Assembly: GCF_042663885.1 (NCBI RefSeq) | Contig: NZ_JBHSXV010000001.1 | DNA from: Aquipuribacter hungaricus | GTDB lineage: Bacteria; Actinomycetota; Actinomycetes; Actinomycetales; JBBAYJ01 | Length of the DNA: 64,000 bases | Direction: 5' to 3' (one strand) | Shown here: positions 58,257-64,000 of the stretch, piece after piece | Numbering within the stretch: the stretch's first letter is position 1 | Layout: each line of letters begins with the position of its first letter | The notes under the pieces: generated by a model | Seen by the model: the letters and a program-made list of their open reading frames with translations, nothing else | What the model was told of the DNA's origin: nothing | The model's database searches: none | Translations under genes and position numbers: made by a program

Positions 58257-60761
58257 TCAGCCGCAGCTGCGGGCGGCGTAGGCGGCCGTCGCGCTCCCGC
58301 CGTCGGCGGTCACGCGGACCTCGCCGGCGGGGACGGAGGCCAGCCGCGTGCTGAGGGCGACCGACACCGTGCGATCCGCCGCGACGCTGACCGTCCGGGT
58401 CCCGTAGGCGGAGAGGACCTCGGCCGCCAGCGCCTCGTCGGCGTCGTGCGCGACCCGCACGGTCTGGACGACCCGCCCCGCGACGCACCGCGTCTCGGCG
58501 GTCGCGGTGACCTCGGGCTCGACCGGCGTGCCGTAGGCCCGCTGGAGCGCCCGCCACTCGGCGCGCGTCACCGGCAGGACCGTGCCGTGGCGGAACCGCG
58601 ACGGGAACGAGTACTGGTCGGCCGACAGCATGGTCCACTCGCCGCTCGCCAGGTCGGTCGTGGTGAACGGCACGTAGCCGCGCCCGCCGTACTCGTCGAC
58701 GAACAGGTACCAGCGCTCCTCGGTGTTGGACTTGAAGACCGTCGGGCCCTCGCCCTGGTTGATCGAGCCGGCGCCGATGGCCTCCTTGACGATGTCGAAG
58801 TCGTCGGCGGTGGGGCCGGAGCCGACCTCCTGGAAGACGTACTTGCCGCCGGGGACGGTGGCCGAGCGGTTCGACTCGTTCTTGGAGAACCGGTACACGT
58901 CGCCCTCGTGCTCGATCATCGTCGTGTCGATGACGGAGTAGCCGTAGTCGATGAGGGTCTCGGACTCGCTGAAGGTCCGGAAGTCCCGCGTCGTGGCGTA
59001 CAGCATCGTGTTGTACGCGCTGCCCGTGTGGTCGGGGTCGTCCTCGGCGTAGATCTTGGACGCCCAGAACACGACGTACTCGCCGCGCTCGTCGTCGTAG
59101 AAGATCTCCGGCGCCCAGGCGTTGCCGGCGGTCTCGGGCGCGACGGTGGCGGTCCAGCTCTCGGACCAGGTGACGAGGTCGGTGGACTCCCACACGACGA
59201 TGTCGCGGCTGCCGCGGCGCTGGACCTCGTCCCAGCTGCCGCTGGACTGGTTCCACATCCGCAGGTCGGTGGCGATCTGGTAGAACCTGTCGCCCTCCGG
59301 GGACCGGACGATGTAGGGGTCGCGCAGGCCCATCTCGCCGCTGGTCGACACCATGACCGGCTCGCCGTCGTTGAGGTTGGTGTAGCGCAGCGGGTCGTCG
59401 CCCTGGCTGAGGGAGAAGTACACCTGCTCGCCCTGCTGCAGGCCCTCGCCGAGGAAGTGCGAGAACAGGTAGCCCTCGTACGGCGCCGGGGCGGGCAGCG
59501 GCAGGACGTCCGCCTCGAAGGTGCGGGTCGCCGTGGCGGCACCGACCGCCACCGTGGCGGTGAGGGTGACGGCGGCCGCCGCAGCACCGAGCGCGGGGCG
59601 GGTGACCTCGCCGGTGGCGGTGAGGACGGCGGCGTCCGAGGTCGCCCAGGTGACGGTCGAGCCGTCCGGGCCCTCGGTGGGCAGGTACAGGTTGCTGCGC
59701 ACGTCGTCGACGTCGTGCACGACGAGCGCGGCAGCCGCCGCGGTCGCGCGATCCTGGTCGCCGGCGACCGGGAGCACGGTGACGGTGAAGGTCCGCTGCA
59801 CGCTGGCCTGCCGCTGGCTGACGGTGGCGGTGAGCGTCGCCGTGGCGGGCTGCGCCCCCGCGGCGGGCCGGGTGACGGCGCCGGCGGCGGAGACGACGCC
59901 CGGGTCGGAGCTGGTCCAGGTGACGGACGACCCTCCCCCGGTGCTGGCGGGCAGGGTCAGGTCGGCAGTGACCGCGGACGTGTCGCCTAGCGTCAGCGCG
60001 GCGGCGTCCGCCTCGACGGCGGGCTGCGCGGTGGCGGCGGCCACGTCGGCGACCTGGGCCGCGGTGAGGGCCCGGTCGTAGAGCCGGAAGTCGCGGACGG
60101 CACCCTTGAGGTACGGGTCGGCGGAGTAGACCGAGCGGCCGATGTAGTTGGCCCGGGTGGTGCCGCCGCCGATGCTGCCGGGGGTGGTGGTGACGGCGGT
60201 GTTCCGCGCCACCTCGACGCCGTCCTCGTAGAGGACGCCGGTGGTGCCGGTCTGCGTGTACGTCACGTGCTTCCACACGTCGCGCTGCAGGTTGCGGCTG
60301 ACCTGGGTGTTCTGCTCGGTCGACCAGTTGCCGCTGGCGACCGCCGTCCGCAGCGGGTTGCCCTCGGCGAACAGGTAGCCGTCGCCCACGCCGGCGCTGC
60401 TGGTGTTTCCGATGCCGTAGACGAAGTACGCGCTGCCGACGCTGCGGTCGATGCGCACGTCGAAGGCGACGGTCACCGACGCGAGCCCCCGCAGCAGGTC
60501 GTCGGGCATGTCGACGTGGTCGTCCACGCCGTCGAGCACCAGGCCGCCCGCGCCGGTCACGGCCCCGCCGAGGATGCGGCCGTCGCGGTCGTTGCCGGAC
60601 AGGTCCTCCGCGACGGTGCCGCGGTCACCGGTCAGGGCGTAGTGCAGCACCAGGCCGTCGGTGGGCGGCGCGGCGGCGGACGCGGCGCCGGGCACCGCCG
60701 ACGCCACCCCCAGCCCCAGCGCGGTGGCCAGGAGCAGCGCTGCTCCTCGTCGAGCTCTCAT
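58257..60761 (-). CDS. secreted LamG / Ig-like / GH43-family glycosidase
   Basis: An 834-residue exported enzyme. Signal peptide about 1-31; LamG domain ~35-225 (GLVLHYALTGDRGTVAED, DFRLYDRALTAAQVADV); two Ig-like repeats ~230-430 (SVTWTSSDPGVVSAAG, STVTWATSDAAVLTATG). A GH43 propeller ~440-740 has GEMGLRDPYIVRSPEGDRFY (base Asp), NAWAPEIFYDDERGEYVVF, SVIDTTMIEHEGDVYRF (second Asp) and NQGEGPTVFKSNTEERWYLF (acid Glu). The C-terminal module has ETRCVAGRVVQTV and ends ARSCG. All three catalytic acids are present and the layout matches the rightward gene at 51140. AGAGGA precedes the ATG at 60761. Likely an arabinofuranosidase, xylosidase or arabinanase; substrate not determinable. Confidence 0.86.
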   Translation of the reverse strand: MRARRGAALLLATALGLGVASAVPGAASAAAPPTDGLVLHYALTGDRGTVAEDLSGNDRDGRILGGAVTGAGGLVLDGVDDHVDMPDDLLRGLASVTVAFDVRIDRSVGSAYFVYGIGNTSSAGVGDGYLFAEGNPLRTAVASGNWSTEQNTQVSRNLQRDVWKHVTYTQTGTTGVLYEDGVEVARNTAVTTTPGSIGGGTTRANYIGRSVYSADPYLKGAVRDFRLYDRALTAAQVADVAAATAQPAVEADAAALTLGDTSAVTADLTLPASTGGGSSVTWTSSDPGVVSAAGAVTRPAAGAQPATATLTATVSQRQASVQRTFTVTVLPVAGDQDRATAAAAALVVHDVDDVRSNLYLPTEGPDGSTVTWATSDAAVLTATGEVTRPALGAAAAAVTLTATVAVGAATATRTFEADVLPLPAPAPYEGYLFSHFLGEGLQQGEQVYFSLSQGDDPLRYTNLNDGEPVMVSTSGEMGLRDPYIVRSPEGDRFYQIATDLRMWNQSSGSWDEVQRRGSRDIVVWESTDLVTWSESWTATVAPETAGNAWAPEIFYDDERGEYVVFWASKIYAEDDPDHTGSAYNTMLYATTRDFRTFSESETLIDYGYSVIDTTMIEHEGDVYRFSKNESNRSATVPGGKYVFQEVGSGPTADDFDIVKEAIGAGSINQGEGPTVFKSNTEERWYLFVDEYGGRGYVPFTTTDLASGEWTMLSADQYSFPSRFRHGTVLPVTRAEWRALQRAYGTPVEPEVTATAETRCVAGRVVQTVRVAHDADEALAAEVLSAYGTRTVSVAADRTVSVALSTRLASVPAGEVRVTADGGSATAAYAARSCG

Positions 60762-60882
60762 GCGGGGTGTCCTCTCGTCGTCCGCCCGTGCGGCCGGTGC
60801 TGGTGGGTCGGTCCGTGCAGGTCTGTGCTGGTCTGGGCTGGTCTGTCCGGCGCCGCCGGGGTCGGGCGCGCGAGGCCCGGGC

Positions 60883-60917
60883 GGGGGCCGGCGGGCGGTC
60901 GTCGCCCGCCGGCCCCC
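60883..60917 (-). terminator. hairpin after the window-edge GH43 gene
   Basis: A perfect 15-bp stem (60883-60897 with 60903-60917) and a 5-base loop, 23 bases beyond the stop at 60941 on the minus strand. Confidence 0.78.
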
Positions 60918-60940
60918 ACCCGTGCCCGGGCGCTCGCCGC

Positions 60941-63900
60941 TCAGCCGCAGCTGCGTGCCGCGTAGGCGGCCACGACGGTGCGGCTGGCCCCGTCGGCCGT
61001 CCCCGTGACGCTCACCTCGCCGGCGGGCACGGCGCCCGCCCGGGTGCCCACGGTGAGCGAGGTGGCGCTGTCCGCGGCGACGGTCATCGACCGCGTGCCC
61101 CAGGACGAGGTGACGGCCGCGGTGACGGGGACGTCGGAGGTGGTGCCGACGCGGACGGTCTGGACGACCTTCCCGGCGACGCAGCGGGTCCCCGCCTCGA
61201 CGGAGAGCTCCGGACCGGCCGGCTCCTCGGGCCCGACGACGGTGACCGTGGTGGTCACCGTGCGGAACCGGGGGGCGAGCTCCTCCTCGCGGGTCTGGTT
61301 GAGGACCGCGAGGCCGTCGGCGGCGAAGTGCACCGTCTTGACCCGGGCGTGCCGGCTGGGGTCGTTGAGACCGCCGTCGGCACCGGCCGGCCACTCCGCG
61401 CGCGGCGGCCGGGCGTGGTAGACGATCACGGGGTTGCCGTCCTCGTCGAGGGTGAACGAGTTGTGGCCCGGCCCCATCTGCGCCCCGCCGAAGTCGTCGG
61501 TGGTGAGCAGCGGGTACCCCAGCTTGGTCCAGCTGGCGGGGTCCATGAGGTCCGAGCCGCGGCGGGCCCGGACGACGCCGATGCTGTAGTTCTCGTCGAC
61601 CGAGGCCGCGGAGAAGAAGACGAACACCTCGTCCTCGCTCATGACGACCGCGGCGCCCTCGTTGATGACGTTGCCGCCGCTGCGCTCCCAGGCGAAGTCG
61701 GGCGTCGACAGCAGCATCGAGCGGCTGGTCAGCTGCCGGGGGTTCGACGGGTCGATCTCGGCCATCCGCAGGTCGGACGTGCCGGGCTTCTCGGCCCAGA
61801 CGACGTAGTGCTTGCCGTCGGCCTCGACGTAGGTCATGTCGAGGGAGAAGTTCGTGAACGCGGCGGTGTCCCCCGGGGCGGCCTGCATGTACCCGAGCTC
61901 CTGCCAGCAGCCCGGGTCCATCGGGTCGCCGGCCCCGTCGCACCGGATGATCGCCGGCCGGATGCCCCACACGTCGGTCCGTGAGCGGCCCGAGGTGAAG
62001 AAGATGTACCAGTCGCCGCCGATGCGGTGGAACTCGGGAGCCCAGAAGTACCGGAAGTGCTGGGTCGAGATCTTCGAGCCGTTGGAGGTGTCGGGGGCCG
62101 CGGCGTTGCCGGCCCAGAGCAGGACGGTCTCCTGCGCGGTGGTCAGGCCGTCGATGCTGCCGGCGCGCCGCAGGACCAGCCGGTCGTAGCCGACGCCCGG
62201 GCTCTGCTGCGTCGTGGGGTACGAGCCCGTCAGGTAGTACTCCGTGCTGCCGGTCCGCTCGTCGTCGCGCAGCACCCACGGGTCGGCGCGCTCGCGGACG
62301 AGGATGCCGTCCTCGTCGCCGTAGACCGGCTGCTGCACCGTGCCGGTGACCTCGTAGCTGCCGGGCGTGGCCAGGTCGACGCCAGACGTGTCCCACTCGA
62401 CGCCGAGCTCTTTGGTGGACCCGTCGGAGTACGACAGCTCCACGCGCTCGGGCAGCCCGACGCTCTCGCCGGGCTGCACGGTGACGTCCTCGACGTCGCT
62501 CACGCCGGTGTTGACGATGCGGCCGAGCTTGGCGACGACGGCGGCGTGCTCCTGCGCGGTGACGCCGATCGTGCTGGCCTCGAGGGCCCCGGCAGGCAGG
62601 CCGGTCGGGACGGTGCGCGTGACCGGGTCGGTGACGACCGGCTCGGAGAAGGTGACGAGGTCCGGCGTGGTGACGAGGTAGGTCGTGCCGGTGGTCGCGG
62701 TGAGCACGAGCCGGTACTGCTGCGCGACGTTGTCGTAGCCGACGTCGGCGCGCGCGACCCGGATGCCCTGGGTGTTGGTGAGGACGAACCGCGGGTTCGT
62801 CCAGGTGATGAGGTCCGTGCCGTCGTAGACGAACACCCGGCCGCTGGCGCCGTCGTCGGTGGCGACCATGCCGAAGCTGCCGTCGGGGTGGCGGAACAGG
62901 GTGGGGTGGCCGAACTTCGAGGACCCCGTGTCGAAGCGGGGGTACAGGACGCCCTTGCCGTTGTTGAGCGCCGTCCAGCTCGTCCCGTCGACGGAGTGCG
63001 CGAGGTGCAGCACGTCCGTGCGCGGGGTGTCGCCGGCTGTGATGTAGGAGGCGAGGTAGCCGCCGACCGCGGCGAGGACCCGGACCCGGTACTCCTTGTC
63101 CACGGTGACGCCGGGCGCGCCGGCGGCGGTGAAGCGGGCGCGGAGCACGACGTCGGTGTCCGCGGCGGGCCGGGTGACGGTGCCGTCGGCGGCGACGACG
63201 CCCGCGGGCTCGCTCGTCCAGGCGATGTCCGCGGTGCCGTCGGCGGTCGTGGTGGGCAGGGTGATGTCGTCCGCGACGACGGTGATGCCGAGCTCGAAGG
63301 CGTCGGCCGCGGTGCGCAGGTCACGCTCGGGGTCCTCGCTTAGCACGGTGACCGTGAAGGCCTTCGTCGTCGAGCGGCCGCCGAGGGCGAGGGTCGCGGT
63401 GAGGGTGACCGTGGCGTCCGCCTGGCCCCGGGCGGGGCGGGTGACGGTGCCGTCGCCGGCGACGCGCGCCGGGTCGCTGCTGGACCAGGTGACGGCCGAG
63501 CCCCGTGCGCCCGCGGTGGGGAGCCGGAGGTCGGTGATGGTCTGCGCGGGGACGGTGAGCGCGGCGGCGTCCGCGGCCAGGGCGGCCTGCGCGGCGGCCT
63601 CGGAGCGGGGGCTCGCCCAGTACTCCGCGGCGACCTCGGAGGCGCTGAGGGCCCGGCCGGCGACGACGAGGTCGTCGACGGAGCCGCGGTAGAACACGTC
63701 CGGGTAGCTCGAGCGGCCGATGTAGGACACCAGGCCGGTGCCGAACTGGCTCACGGTGCGCGTGGTCGGGACCGTGCCGACCAGCTGGCCGTCGACGTAG
63801 CCGGTGATCGAGCCCGGCTGGATGACGGCGGTGTGCAGGGTCCAGCCGGTGCCGGTGAGCGGTCCCTCGACGCCGCGCGAGGCGGTGGTGGGGCTGATCC

Positions 63901-64000
63901 CGGCCTCGGTGCCCCACGGTGCGGTGGTGCTTGCCCCGTCGGTGACGACCGACTTGACCCGGCCGGCGGGGTTGCGCGGGTTGAGGATGTAGTACTGCGA
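60941..64000 (-). CDS. secreted LamG / Ig-like / GH43-family glycosidase, 5' end beyond the window
   Basis: The open frame enters from the right edge, giving 1019 visible residues. The first ~110 belong to a LamG domain (ITGYVDGQLVGTV, SYIGRSSYPDVFYRGSVDDL). Two Ig-like repeats (AVTWSSSDPARVAGDG), a degenerate propeller segment with KFGHPTLFRHPDGSFGMVA and a Big_4 domain follow. The GH43 propeller has RERADPWVLRDDERTGS (base Asp), YFWAPEFHRIGGDWYIFF, SLDMTYVEADGKHYVVW (second Asp) and VINEGAAVVMSEDEVF (acid Glu). The C-terminal module carries GTRCVAGKVVQTV and ends ARSCG. The order is the same as in the frameshifted gene, so the two are a subfamily. A GTG inside the frame at 63754 is not a start, as homologous coding continues upstream. 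Confidence 0.86.
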   Translation of the reverse strand, partial: SQYYILNPRNPAGRVKSVVTDGASTTAPWGTEAGISPTTASRGVEGPLTGTGWTLHTAVIQPGSITGYVDGQLVGTVPTTRTVSQFGTGLVSYIGRSSYPDVFYRGSVDDLVVAGRALSASEVAAEYWASPRSEAAAQAALAADAAALTVPAQTITDLRLPTAGARGSAVTWSSSDPARVAGDGTVTRPARGQADATVTLTATLALGGRSTTKAFTVTVLSEDPERDLRTAADAFELGITVVADDITLPTTTADGTADIAWTSEPAGVVAADGTVTRPAADTDVVLRARFTAAGAPGVTVDKEYRVRVLAAVGGYLASYITAGDTPRTDVLHLAHSVDGTSWTALNNGKGVLYPRFDTGSSKFGHPTLFRHPDGSFGMVATDDGASGRVFVYDGTDLITWTNPRFVLTNTQGIRVARADVGYDNVAQQYRLVLTATTGTTYLVTTPDLVTFSEPVVTDPVTRTVPTGLPAGALEASTIGVTAQEHAAVVAKLGRIVNTGVSDVEDVTVQPGESVGLPERVELSYSDGSTKELGVEWDTSGVDLATPGSYEVTGTVQQPVYGDEDGILVRERADPWVLRDDERTGSTEYYLTGSYPTTQQSPGVGYDRLVLRRAGSIDGLTTAQETVLLWAGNAAAPDTSNGSKISTQHFRYFWAPEFHRIGGDWYIFFTSGRSRTDVWGIRPAIIRCDGAGDPMDPGCWQELGYMQAAPGDTAAFTNFSLDMTYVEADGKHYVVWAEKPGTSDLRMAEIDPSNPRQLTSRSMLLSTPDFAWERSGGNVINEGAAVVMSEDEVFVFFSAASVDENYSIGVVRARRGSDLMDPASWTKLGYPLLTTDDFGGAQMGPGHNSFTLDEDGNPVIVYHARPPRAEWPAGADGGLNDPSRHARVKTVHFAADGLAVLNQTREEELAPRFRTVTTTVTVVGPEEPAGPELSVEAGTRCVAGKVVQTVRVGTTSDVPVTAAVTSSWGTRSMTVAADSATSLTVGTRAGAVPAGEVSVTGTADGASRTVVAAYAARSCG

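Noticed and set aside
55410..59990. A 1526-codon open frame on the plus strand across the leftward glycosidase genes
   Set aside because: It is antisense to two clearly conserved glycosidase genes, is rich in Arg, Gly and Val in the way of shadow frames at 75% GC, and has no domain motif or ribosome site.
60775..60860. Short GCTGGTCTG-type repeats upstream of a glycosidase gene
   Set aside because: Imperfect low-complexity sequence, only two or three units, no clear promoter or operator content.

Overview
The window is about 75% GC, uses GTG starts freely, and packs genes in short operons joined by 4-base GTGA overlaps. Gene content (secreted GYW/DGG-repeat proteins, bulb-type lectins, a Wzm/Wzt exporter, an LCP protein, an acyl-CoA carboxylase epsilon subunit, a leader-adjacent PspA) points to a free-living high-GC actinobacterium. 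A chemotaxis receptor and three promoter-like sites of the flagellar sigma (FliA) type suggest a motile lineage such as Kineosporiales or Cellulomonadaceae, but the genus cannot be fixed from the sequence alone. No rRNA, tRNA, transposase, prophage or CRISPR array was seen.

Region 1 (1-19.4 kb) is a cell-surface polysaccharide locus. It starts with divergent rmlB (cut by the window edge) and rmlA for dTDP-deoxysugar synthesis, then a secreted FG-GAP/GYW-repeat protein. A five-gene leftward operon follows (gmd, a second GMD-like dehydratase/reductase, a two-domain glycosyltransferase, a GT4 enzyme and a polytopic GT-C-like membrane protein). Divergent from it is a six-gene rightward operon (GT4, FkbM methyltransferase, two GT4 enzymes, Wzm-like permease, Wzt-like ATPase). 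Together they would make a GDP-mannose- and dTDP-sugar-derived glycan and export it by the ABC route.

Region 2 (19.4-32.3 kb) is extracellular. A leftward pair encodes a SpoIID/LytB-domain protein and a PGRP-type amidase, both ending in DUF4214. After them comes an array of seven small secreted proteins: two GYW/DGG-repeat proteins alternate with groups of two and three bulb-type (beta-prism) lectins. Three lectin genes carry the same ECF-like promoter (TGYAACC-N16-CGTAG), which suggests coordinated, stress- or surface-linked expression.

Region 3 (32.3-50.9 kb) is mostly housekeeping: acyl-CoA dehydrogenase, UDP-glucose dehydrogenase, an LCP cell-wall ligase, purE/purK, a GtrA flippase-like protein, enoyl-CoA hydratase, a class III nucleotide cyclase, birA, an acyl-CoA carboxylase beta chain with its epsilon subunit some 3 kb further on (separated by a frameshifted TPM-domain gene and pspA), a DUF885 peptidase-like protein, a Maf protein and a Cache-type chemotaxis receptor. 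Many starts here sit 6-8 bases after a TANNNT -10 hexamer, the pattern expected of leaderless mRNAs.

Region 4 (51-64 kb) is a plant-polysaccharide degradation cluster: four large secreted multidomain glycosidases (LamG, Ig-like repeats, GH43 propeller and a shared C-terminal RCVAGKVV...SCG module). One is frameshifted in its catalytic propeller and one runs off the right edge. A 550-base intergenic stretch (53.9-54.5 kb) holds five copies of a roughly 52-bp tandem repeat.
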